Shown: in pieces, positions 14,816 through 21,474 of the stretch | How the letters are laid out: every line of letters starts with the position of its first letter | Position numbering within the stretch: the first letter of the stretch is position 1 | Origin: Clostridia bacterium | Lineage (GTDB): Bacteria > Bacillota_A > Clostridia > Oscillospirales > CAG-272 | NCBI GenBank assembly: GCA_017959485.1 | Contig: JAGDAM010000056.1 | Span: 1-22,832, forward strand | Length of the DNA: 22,832 nucleotides | Reading direction: 5' to 3' | Made by a program: the position numbers and the translations under genes | The notes under the pieces: generated by a model | Database searches by the model: none | Seen by the model: the letters and a program-made list of their open reading frames with translations, nothing else | What the model was told of the DNA's origin: nothing

Positions 14816-16147
14816 ATGCCGTCTATTCCAAGGATAAAAGCCTACAAAGGAAAAGGCCACTATATTTTTGTTTCTTATTCGCATGACAACAAAGATACTG
14901 TTTATCCTTTTATAGCCGCTCTGCAGAAAAAATACAACGTTTGGTTCGATGACGGCCTGCATTACGGGAAAGAGTTTGAAGACGAACTGGCTGAGAAACT
15001 GGAAGGTTGTTCGCTGTTTGTTTTCATGGTCTCAAACGAATCCCTCGAGTCCGATTTCTGCAAGGAAGAACTGTTCTATGCCCGTGAACAGAGGAAGCCG
15101 TTTGTCAATATCCTTACCGAAGATAATATAGCGCTTCCGGGATGGTTCAGGCTCCGCTGCGGAAGATACCAGATGTGTCATTTGTATCAGTTCCAAAACC
15201 CTGACGTCGCCCTGGAGGAGCTCGAAAGCAGATGCGAGTTTTTCGATCTTACCAGAAAAACCGAAAGCGGTTCCGGATCTCAGTCCGCGCATAAAGGCGA
15301 CGACGACGCGGAACGCAGGGCGGCCGAAAAAGCCCGTCTCGAGGCGGAGGAGAAGGCCCGCAGAGAAGCGGAGGAAAAAGCCCGTCTGGAAGCCGAGGAA
15401 AAAGCACGCCGCGAGGCGGAGGAAAAAGCCAGACGCGACGCCGAAGCCAGAGCGCGCCGCAAAGCCGAAAAAGAGAAGAAGGAAGCCGAGGAGAGAGCCC
15501 GCAGAGAAGCGGAAGCCGCGGCCGCCGCGGCAAAGAGCCCTTCCGAGCTTGCCAAAGGCGACGTATTCAGATTCGGTTCCTACGTTCAGTCCGAGTCGGG
15601 TTCTCCCGAGCCGATCGAGTGGCTGGTGCTTTCGAGGGAAGGCAACGAAGCGCTGCTGATCAGCCGTCTGGCTCTCGACTGCAAGCCGTACAATCCGATT
15701 TACGCTGAGGAGACCTGGGAGGAGTGCTCCTTGCGCAAATGGCTTAACGAGGATTTCCTGAGCGCCGCCTTCAGCGAGGAAGAGCAGAGCCGCATCGTCG
15801 TATCCGCCGTCAAGGCGGACGCCAATCCGTCTTATTCTTCTCCCGCCGGAAACGATACCAGCGACAGGATTTTCCTGCTCAGCGTTCCCGAAGCGAACGA
15901 GTACTTCGACTCGGAGGAGACGCGCATATGCGCTCCGACCGAATATGCGAAGAAACAGGGCGCGTTTACCAACAAAAAGCATAAGGCCGGCAATCTTCCC
16001 GCCTGCTGGTGGTGGCTGCGCACTCCGGGATTCGGACCGCATCTCGCGGCTTACGTAGGAGACGACGGCTCGACGAGCAACTACGGAAGTATCGTCTACG
16101 ATACCGCCGGAGCCGTGAGACCCGCGCTTAGAATTTCGCTCTCATAA
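14816..16147 (+). CDS. TIR domain protein with charged helix and C-terminal DUF6273 domain
   Basis: 443 residues. ATG 14816 is chosen because AGGGTGA (14804-14810) lies 5 nt upstream. Residues about 14-135 are a TIR_2-type domain: YIFVSYSHDNKD, VWFDDGLHYGKEF, and SLESDFCKEELFYA, where E85 matches the catalytic glutamate of NAD-cleaving TIRs. Residues 163-239 are an Ala/Glu/Lys/Arg-only helix built from an 8-residue repeat. Residues about 245-443 are DUF6273: FRFGSYV, IEWLVL, WEECSLRKWLNEDF (303-314), the CWWWLRTPG core (397-405), AAYVGDDGSTSNYG and VRPALRISL. No signal peptide or membrane helix is seen, so it is probably cytoplasmic. TIR domains in bacterial defence make or consume NAD-derived signals; here DUF6273 sits where a sensor would. 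A defence or signalling role is inferred. GC rises from about 35% (first 120 nt) to nearly 60% in the tail. Confidence 0.88.
   Translation: MPSIPRIKAYKGKGHYIFVSYSHDNKDTVYPFIAALQKKYNVWFDDGLHYGKEFEDELAEKLEGCSLFVFMVSNESLESDFCKEELFYAREQRKPFVNILTEDNIALPGWFRLRCGRYQMCHLYQFQNPDVALEELESRCEFFDLTRKTESGSGSQSAHKGDDDAERRAAEKARLEAEEKARREAEEKARLEAEEKARREAEEKARRDAEARARRKAEKEKKEAEERARREAEAAAAAAKSPSELAKGDVFRFGSYVQSESGSPEPIEWLVLSREGNEALLISRLALDCKPYNPIYAEETWEECSLRKWLNEDFLSAAFSEEEQSRIVVSAVKADANPSYSSPAGNDTSDRIFLLSVPEANEYFDSEETRICAPTEYAKKQGAFTNKKHKAGNLPACWWWLRTPGFGPHLAAYVGDDGSTSNYGSIVYDTAGAVRPALRISLS
15338..15457 (+). repeat. Five 24-nt tandem repeats encoding an 8-residue E/A/K/R unit
   Basis: Five diverged 24-nt copies encode (L/R)EAEEKAR (residues 175-214), the last as RDAEARAR. 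The same composition continues irregularly to residue 239. An 8-residue period does not fit heptad coiled coils and suggests a salt-bridged single alpha helix or TolA-like rod joining the TIR and DUF6273 domains. Copies differ mostly at third positions, so they are not very recent duplications. Confidence 0.85.
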
Positions 16148-16177
16148 TCAATTCTCTCTTGTGGTTTAGGTCAAGGA

Positions 16178-17668
16178 ATGAAAATCAGATTCGTTATCCG
16201 TCTTTCGTCAGTGCTGCTCGCGCTTCTTTTGACCGCCGGGATCTTTGCCGGATGCGCAAAAGACAATTCCGAGCTTACGACAAAGCCATCGACATCCGCG
16301 TTAGCCGAGGTGTCCGACGTTGCGTCTTTGACAGACGAGACTTCAGAGGAAGAGGAGAAACCCTCGATTTCGGCCGAGCGACTCGCGGGACGCTTCGTGA
16401 TTGCCTCCGGTTACGTCACCGAAACGAAATACACCTCGAATCTGATCGCGGCCGAGGAATTCAACGGAGACGTGATAAACGACGCGATAGTCAGGCGCAC
16501 CATCCGGCTGGAGGAGGATCTCGGAATCGAGATCGAGGTGCTCGACGTCAACTACTCAACGATAAACAAGGTGACGGGTTCCGGGGAGCGCCCCTACGAT
16601 ATAGGAACGGCGACGCTTTCCGAGATAATGAACGTCGTCAACGCCGGATCGACGGTGGATCTCCGCGCGCTCGACAATGCCGAGCTTGACCGGCCATGGT
16701 GGGATCAGAACGCAAACTCGAAGTTCAAGATCGGCAAACGGCTGTATTACACTCTGTCGGATTTCTTCATCACGGGTATCGACAACTCGAGATGCGTCTA
16801 TTTCAACAAGGAACTTGCCGGCTCCGTCGGTTATCCTGACGTATACTCGCTTGTCAGCGACAACGCCTGGACGATCGACAAAATGAAAGAGATGTCACTC
16901 CTGGCGGTAGACAATCTCAACGGCGACGATACGCTCGACGAGAATGATCGGCTCGGAATCGTAAACAACGCGACGACTCTTTACGAGGTTATGCTGACCG
17001 GGTGCGACGCCGAGATCATCAAGCTTAACGGCGACGGGCTTCCTTATTTCGTACCGTATGACGAGACCGAATGGTTTATTACGGTTTATAACCGCCTGAT
17101 AGACGTTTTTTCGAAAGATAAACACTATCTCGTGACCTCGACAGACGTCGGAAGAAGAATGTTCTCGTCGGGACAGGCGCTCTTTACAACTGATACGATG
17201 TTCCTCTGTTCGAGTATGCGAATGAATTCGGGAATCGAGTTCGGCATCATGCCCGTGCCGAAATACAGCGTCGATCAGGAGAAATATCTTCACGTCAGTC
17301 CCAACCCCGACGTATTCTTCATAATCCATTCCGGCGACTCGGACGATCTTGAACGAATCGCGGGTATACTCAACTACGCGTCATTTTATTCGTCCGAATA
17401 TTACGCCGACGACGCTTTGATGCCCTGCTACTTCGAGGTTGCCCTTACGACGAAATCAGCGCCCGACTACGCATCTTCCAACAATCTCCATCTTGTTCAC
17501 GACAATATCTCCTACGTCATCAAGATAGTCGGAACCGATCTGTCAAATGCGATTTACACAAAGTTTAAGAACGGCTCGACGGATCTTTCGGATATCTACA
17601 AGAGTACCAAAACGCAAAACCAGAAAAATCTTGAAAAAGTGTTGAGGTCGCTCGGGGCGATTAACTGA
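16178..17668 (+). CDS. Orphan extracellular solute-binding lipoprotein (family 1-like)
   Basis: 496 residues with a lipoprotein signal (LTAGIFAGC, lipidated C26), a Ser/Thr/Glu-rich linker (27-65) and a binding-protein-like body. Features of family-1 solute-binding proteins are YDIGTATLSEI, DRPWWDQNANSKFKIGKRLYYTLSD, CVYFNKELA, FGIMPVPKY and an EF-hand-like acidic loop, DNLNGDDTLDENDRLG (about 246-261), often seen in sugar-binding members. No permease or ATPase gene is adjacent, so it either serves a distant transporter or acts as a surface receptor. It starts 30 nt after the TIR gene with no terminator or clear promoter between, so the two are probably co-transcribed. The ribosome site is modest (AGG, 7 nt upstream). 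Substrate unknown. Confidence 0.85.
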   Translation: MKIRFVIRLSSVLLALLLTAGIFAGCAKDNSELTTKPSTSALAEVSDVASLTDETSEEEEKPSISAERLAGRFVIASGYVTETKYTSNLIAAEEFNGDVINDAIVRRTIRLEEDLGIEIEVLDVNYSTINKVTGSGERPYDIGTATLSEIMNVVNAGSTVDLRALDNAELDRPWWDQNANSKFKIGKRLYYTLSDFFITGIDNSRCVYFNKELAGSVGYPDVYSLVSDNAWTIDKMKEMSLLAVDNLNGDDTLDENDRLGIVNNATTLYEVMLTGCDAEIIKLNGDGLPYFVPYDETEWFITVYNRLIDVFSKDKHYLVTSTDVGRRMFSSGQALFTTDTMFLCSSMRMNSGIEFGIMPVPKYSVDQEKYLHVSPNPDVFFIIHSGDSDDLERIAGILNYASFYSSEYYADDALMPCYFEVALTTKSAPDYASSNNLHLVHDNISYVIKIVGTDLSNAIYTKFKNGSTDLSDIYKSTKTQNQKNLEKVLRSLGAIN

Positions 17669-17690
17669 AAAAAACGAATGCGCGTGAGAA

Positions 17691-18395
17691 ATGAAAGACA
17701 GAGACGAGAACAGTCATAACAGGAAGCTGAGAACGGCGGCTCTGATAATCGGTATAGCCCTTGCCGTTCTGTTAATAACGATTGTCGGCTTTCTGGTTTG
17801 GGCCGAATACGGGGGAGGACTGGCCTGGTTTCAAAACAGGTTTTTCCCGGTTGCGGTCGATAAGCCGGTGATATACGTATATCCCGAAAAGGAAACTCAG
17901 CTGAGCATCAGGTTCCCGGATTCTGAAAAGATATCGGTTTCCTACCCGGATTACGCTTCCGGGTGGAACTTTACGGCTTTTCCGGACGGCAGCTTGACCG
18001 CGGACGGAAAAACCTATCCATATCTCTATTATGAGTTTGACGCCTCAGTCGAGTTTGGCGACGAGGGATTTGTGGTTGCCGGGAAAGACGCGGCGTCCTT
18101 CCTTGAAGAAAAGCTGGACGATATGGGTTTTGACTACAGGGAAAAGACCGATTTCATTACCTACTGGCTGCCGAGACTTTCAGCCAACGAATACAACCGC
18201 ATCGAATTTGTCACCGGAGAAAAACTTGACGCTCTGATGCCTATAACAATCGATCCCGAGCCCGACAGCGTCTTCCGGGTATACATGCTGTTTTCTTCCT
18301 GCGGGGAGGATCTCGAACTGGAACCTCAGTCGCTACCGCGTTTTGTCAAAAACGGGTTTTCTGTTCTTGAATGGGGCGGCTCGGAGCTGCATTAA
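17691..18395 (+). CDS. Single-pass membrane protein with extracellular domain, unknown function
   Basis: 234 residues. A short basic N-terminus (1-14), one transmembrane helix (about 15-39), then about 190 residues predicted outside. The outside part begins VDKPVIYVYPEKETQLSIRF (57-76), a motif I recognise from uncharacterised Bacillota proteins, and continues as a beta-rich domain (YPDYASGWNFTAFPDG, YLYYEFDA) followed by SFLEEKLDDMGFDYREKTDFITYWLP. No catalytic motif is evident. It starts 22 nt after the lipoprotein gene and is followed by a terminator, making it the last gene of the TIR unit. It may work with the lipoprotein at the cell surface. Function unknown. Confidence 0.85.
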   Translation: MKDRDENSHNRKLRTAALIIGIALAVLLITIVGFLVWAEYGGGLAWFQNRFFPVAVDKPVIYVYPEKETQLSIRFPDSEKISVSYPDYASGWNFTAFPDGSLTADGKTYPYLYYEFDASVEFGDEGFVVAGKDAASFLEEKLDDMGFDYREKTDFITYWLPRLSANEYNRIEFVTGEKLDALMPITIDPEPDSVFRVYMLFSSCGEDLELEPQSLPRFVKNGFSVLEWGGSELH

Positions 18396-18412
18396 TAGTG
18401 ATATTCTCATAC

Positions 18413-18444
18413 GTCCATCCGATTCTTTCGGGTGGACTTTTTTT
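18413..18444 (+). terminator. Rho-independent terminator of the TIR unit
   Basis: A 10-bp stem GTCCATCCGA (18413-18422) with TCGGGTGGAC (18428-18437), one G-U pair and a 5-nt loop, is followed at once by seven Ts (18438-18444). The next promoter's -35 starts two bases later. Confidence 0.92.
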
Positions 18445-18445
18445 G

Positions 18446-18475
18446 TTGACAAACAGGATCGAATTGTGATATAAT
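18446..18475 (+). promoter_or_regulatory. Consensus promoter of the Fur-regulator/zinc operon
   Basis: Perfect -35 TTGACA (18446-18451), 18-nt spacer and extended -10 TGA-TATAAT (TATAAT 18470-18475). The -10 lies inside a 26-bp near-palindrome, so a bound repressor would block polymerase. Confidence 0.85.
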
Positions 18476-18487
18476 TATTTCACAATT
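18462..18487. promoter_or_regulatory. 26-bp near-perfect palindrome over the -10 box (candidate metal-regulator operator)
   Basis: The two 13-nt halves are inverse complements at 12 of 13 positions. The outer arms AATTGTGA (18462-18469) and TCACAATT (18480-18487) are exact, and the centre contains the -10 box. The site heads a Fur-family regulator and its metal-uptake operon, so autoregulation through this site is likely but not shown. Confidence 0.7.
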
Positions 18488-18506
18488 TGCGACAAAGTCG
18501 CAAATT
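18484..18506. promoter_or_regulatory. Second palindrome at the transcript start of the zinc operon
   Basis: AATTTGCGAC (18484-18493) and GTCGCAAATT (18497-18506) are perfect 10-bp arms around AAA, sharing four bases with the preceding palindrome. It covers the predicted start site (near 18482) and leader, ending just before the ribosome site. It could be a Fur-type operator or a leader hairpin. The GC-containing core is unlike the classical Bacillus Zur, PerR and Fur boxes I know. Confidence 0.7.
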
Positions 18507-18516
18507 TGGAGGGAAT

Positions 18517-18939
18517 ATGAAATATCATACTAAAAAAAGGCAGCTGCTTGCGAGTCTTCTGGCTTCGAGGCGCGACGAGACGCTGACAGTCGAAGAGATA
18601 ATCCGGCTCGCCGCTGATAACGGAATCAGCAGAAGCGCGGTTTACCGTAATCTTGCTCTTCTTGAAGAAGAGGGAAGTCTGATTCGCGTCACTGTTCCGG
18701 GCAGCGCGGCAACCCATTACCGCTACTCCGGAGATTCCGAATGCCGAGAACTGATACATCTGCAGTGCACGCAGTGCGGGATGACCTATCATCTTGCGGC
18801 TCCTTCGAGCTCAATTGTGATCGCGAGGGTTCTTCGCGACTCGGATTTCGCCGTTGACGGAGGCAACACCGTCCTCTGCGGCGTCTGCGGCTTCTGCCGC
18901 AGGTCTTTCTTTGACCCGGGGATCAAAGCCAAATTATGA
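18517..18939 (+). CDS. Fur-family metalloregulator (Zur-like)
   Basis: 140 residues from the ATG at 18517, chosen because GGAGG (18508-18512) precedes it; an upstream in-frame start would lie inside the operator. A winged helix (about 20-65, GISRSAVYRNLALLEEEGSLIRV) is followed by the Fur dimer domain with two zinc-knuckle pairs, C84/C87 (HLQCTQCG) and C121/C124 plus C127 (LCGVCGFC). These are the structural zinc site of the Fur family. H67, H81 and H92 are possible regulatory ligands; the usual HHHxH run is absent. It heads a ZnuABC-like operon, so a zinc-responsive repressor of that operon is most likely. Its stop overlaps the next start region. Confidence 0.92.
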   Translation: MKYHTKKRQLLASLLASRRDETLTVEEIIRLAADNGISRSAVYRNLALLEEEGSLIRVTVPGSAATHYRYSGDSECRELIHLQCTQCGMTYHLAAPSSSIVIARVLRDSDFAVDGGNTVLCGVCGFCRRSFFDPGIKAKL

Positions 18940-18947
18940 GGATGTTA

Positions 18948-19925
18948 ATGAAGAACAATTTTAAAACACGGCTTGCGGTGATGATTCTGATCACGGCGTT
19001 AACATTATTCATATTCGGTTCCTGTTCCGGGGGCGACGCGAAAGACGAAAAACTGTCGGTTGTCTGCACAATTTTACCGATCTACGACTGGTGCCGTGAG
19101 ATTGCTGCGGGATCAGAGTCGGTCAAACTGACTCTTCTTCTCGATTCAGGCGTGGATCTTCACAGTTATCAGCCGACCGCCGACGACATTATGCAAATCG
19201 CCGGAGCGGATATCTTTATCTGCGTCGGCGGAGAGTCGGATTTCTGGGTAACGAACGCACTGGCTCAGTCCCGCAACCGGGACGTTAAGGTAATAAAGCT
19301 TATTGAACTGCTCGGCGACGTTGCCCTCGACGAGGAACTGAAAGAGGGAATGGAGCATCCGTCGCACGAAGAAGAGGAACCGGAGACCGACGAACACGTC
19401 TGGCTGTCGCTGAAAAACGCCCGGATCTTCTGCCGGGAAATAGCCGGCGCGCTCTGCGAGGCCGATCCGGCCCTCTGCGAACTCTACAAATCAAATTCGT
19501 CCGATTACACGGAAAAACTTGATCTGCTTGACGCGAAATACGCCGAAACGGTCGGAGGACGCGGAGCGACTCTCGTTTTCGCGGACAGATTTCCTTTCAG
19601 GTATCTTCTGAACGATTACGGAATAGATTATTACGCGGCTTTTGCCGGTTGCTCCGCCGAGAGCGAGGCAAGTTTCAAAACCGTGATTTTTCTTGCCGGA
19701 AAAGTAGACTCGCTGGGTCTCGGCACGATACTCCTCACCGAAAGTTCGGACGGAAAGATGGCTTCGACGGTCAGAGACGCGACTTCTTCCAAAAACCAGA
19801 AACTGCTTGTACTCGATTCGCTTCAGAGGGCAGGCAGCGAGGAAATCGCGAAAGGCGTGACCTATCTTTCGGTGATGGAATCAAATCTTACGATTCTTAC
19901 CGAAGCGATCGGAGGAGCTGGATAA
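18948..19925 (+). CDS. znuA: Zinc/manganese-type ABC transporter substrate-binding lipoprotein (ZnuA-like)
   Basis: 325 residues from ATG 18948, preferred because TGAGGA (18937-18942) gives a good ribosome site; ATGs at 18936 and 18942 are also in frame. Lipoprotein signal with FGSC (C26). A cluster A-I metal-binding protein: DLHSYQPTADDI (H72), an acidic/His loop (HPSHEEEEPETDEHVWLS, about 137-154, with H137, H140 and H150) and GCSAESEASF (E238/E240). The third histidine of classical ZnuA (HDAFGY) is replaced: the equivalent stretch reads FADRFPFRYLLNDYG, so D213 may be the ligand. I recall this variant in Clostridia homologues. Zinc is favoured by the operon context. Confidence 0.92.
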   Translation: MKNNFKTRLAVMILITALTLFIFGSCSGGDAKDEKLSVVCTILPIYDWCREIAAGSESVKLTLLLDSGVDLHSYQPTADDIMQIAGADIFICVGGESDFWVTNALAQSRNRDVKVIKLIELLGDVALDEELKEGMEHPSHEEEEPETDEHVWLSLKNARIFCREIAGALCEADPALCELYKSNSSDYTEKLDLLDAKYAETVGGRGATLVFADRFPFRYLLNDYGIDYYAAFAGCSAESEASFKTVIFLAGKVDSLGLGTILLTESSDGKMASTVRDATSSKNQKLLVLDSLQRAGSEEIAKGVTYLSVMESNLTILTEAIGGAG

Positions 19926-20629
19926 TGGCGCTTATCGAATGCTCGGGACTCGCGGTCGGATACGGCGGACAGCGGATTCTCGGAGGACTGGATTTTTCGG
20001 TCAATACCGGGGATTCTCTCTGCATCGTCGGAGAAAACGGCTCGGGCAAAACCACACTTATGAAAACTCTTCTCGGCCTTATTCCGCCCGTAGAGGGAAA
20101 GATAGTATTCGGAGACGGCCTGCGCCGCAATGAGATCGGATATCTTCCTCAGCAGTCGGCAGCTCAGAGGGATTTCCCCGCGTCGGTGCGCGAGATAGTG
20201 CTTTCGGGGTGCGCCAACCGCACCGGACTCCGGCCTTTTTACAACCGTGACGAGAAGCGCGCCGCGGATGACAATATCGCAAAAATGGGTCTGTCGGACC
20301 TCTCCGGCCGCTGCTACCGCGAACTGTCGGGCGGACAGCAGCAGCGGGTTCTGCTGGCGAGGGCTTTATGCGCGACCCGGAAGCTTTTGCTGCTTGACGA
20401 GCCCGTGACCGGACTCGATCCGGCCGCTTCAGACGAGATGTACCGGATTGTTGACCGGCTGAACAGGGAAGACGGGATAACCGTCATAGTTATTTCGCAC
20501 GACGTCTCGGAATCGCTTAAATACGCGACGCACGTCCTGCACGCCGGGAGCGGAGTATTTTTCGGCACCGCTGAGGAATACCGTCGGAGCGGCTTTTCCG
20601 CGCGCGTCGGGAAGGGGGAGAACGCATGA
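19925..20629 (+). CDS. znuC: Metal ABC transporter ATP-binding protein (ZnuC-like)
   Basis: 234 residues. The ATG at 19925 shares one base with the znuA stop (TAATG); an open in-frame extension upstream overlaps znuA and has no family match. Walker A is GENGSGKTT (36-44), Q-loop LPQQ (Q76), signature LSGGQQQR (134-141), Walker B LLLLDEPVTGLDP (D158/E159), switch H192. GENGSGKTTLMKTLLGLI and the general layout match metal-importer ATPases. It powers uptake through the permease encoded next, overlapping by ATGA. Confidence 0.95.
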   Translation: MALIECSGLAVGYGGQRILGGLDFSVNTGDSLCIVGENGSGKTTLMKTLLGLIPPVEGKIVFGDGLRRNEIGYLPQQSAAQRDFPASVREIVLSGCANRTGLRPFYNRDEKRAADDNIAKMGLSDLSGRCYRELSGGQQQRVLLARALCATRKLLLLDEPVTGLDPAASDEMYRIVDRLNREDGITVIVISHDVSESLKYATHVLHAGSGVFFGTAEEYRRSGFSARVGKGENA

Positions 20630-21474
20630 GTGAAATAGTCGAAAAGCTGTCTCTCTATCTTCAGTATCCTTTCGTTCGGAGGGCGCTCATAGTGGGCGTG
20701 CTGATTGCTCTGTCCTCTTCGCTTCTCGGGGTCACACTCATCCTCAAGAGGTTTTCCTTCATTGGGGACGGACTGTCCCACGTGGCGTTCGGAGCCATGG
20801 CGGTCGCCGCCGTTGCCGGCCTTACCGAGGAGATGCCGCTGGTGCTCTTCGTTACCGTCGTAAGCGCCGTACTTCTTCTCAGAACCGGCAGCAACGCTAA
20901 GATAAAGGGGGACGCCGCAGTCGCGATGATTTCGGTCGGCGCGCTCGCCGTCGGATATCTTCTTATGAATATCTTCTCGAAGTCCTCCAATCTCTCGGGA
21001 GACGTCTGCACGACGCTCTTCGGCTCGACGTCGATACTGACGCTGTCAACCGGCGAAGTCATACTCTGCTGCGTGCTGTCGGCGCTCTCGGTCGCTCTTT
21101 TCGTTCTCTTTTACAACAAGATATTCTCGGTGACTTTCGACGAGACTTTCGCCGCGGCTACCGGGACCCGCGCCGGCCTTTATAATCTGATCATAGCCGT
21201 CGTAACCGCCGTCATTATCGTTCTCGCGATGAATCTTGTCGGTTCGCTTTTGATCTCGGCTCTTCTGATCTTTCCGGCGCTCTCTGCAATGAGAGTTTTC
21301 AATAGCTTTCTGGCTGTTACGGTCTGCTCGGCGGTTCTGTCGGTAACCTGCGCTCTCGCGGGCATGCTGATAGCCGTGCTTGCCGGAACTCCGGTCGGTT
21401 CGACCATAGTCGCGGCAGATATCGCCGCGTTCGGGTTGTTCAGTCTCGTCGGTGCTTTAAGGAGGGGAAAATGA
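20626..21474 (+). CDS. znuB: Metal ABC transporter permease (ZnuB-like, ABC-3 family)
   Basis: 282 residues with about eight hydrophobic helices. The ABC-3 motif region GVTLILKRFSFIGDGLSHVAFGAMAVA (about 27-53) is present, as are ATGTRAGLYNLIIAVVTAVIIVLAMNLVGSLLISALLIFPA and the C-terminal LAGTPVGSTIVAADIAAF. It forms the membrane channel for the ZnuA/ZnuC pair. ATGA overlaps on both sides couple it to the ATPase gene and to the lipoprotein gene that follows. Confidence 0.95.
   Translation: MSEIVEKLSLYLQYPFVRRALIVGVLIALSSSLLGVTLILKRFSFIGDGLSHVAFGAMAVAAVAGLTEEMPLVLFVTVVSAVLLLRTGSNAKIKGDAAVAMISVGALAVGYLLMNIFSKSSNLSGDVCTTLFGSTSILTLSTGEVILCCVLSALSVALFVLFYNKIFSVTFDETFAAATGTRAGLYNLIIAVVTAVIIVLAMNLVGSLLISALLIFPALSAMRVFNSFLAVTVCSAVLSVTCALAGMLIAVLAGTPVGSTIVAADIAAFGLFSLVGALRRGK

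Noticed and set aside
15032..16042. Long open frame (336 codons) on the minus strand across the TIR-DUF6273 gene
   Set aside because: It arises from the skewed codons of the E/A/K/R repeat and GC-rich tail; it has no ribosome site, no family motifs and a low-complexity product. The plus-strand frame has clear domain motifs.
15890..16144. Variable-repeat end of a diversity-generating retroelement in the DUF6273 tail
   Set aside because: Lectin-like tails prompted the check, but there is no nearby second copy, no reverse transcriptase and no enrichment of AAC/AAT-type codons.
19649..19924. N-terminal extension of the ZnuC ATPase
   Set aside because: It overlaps znuA, which has clear motifs in its own frame; the extension has no family similarity and the ATG at 19925 fits the ABC domain start.
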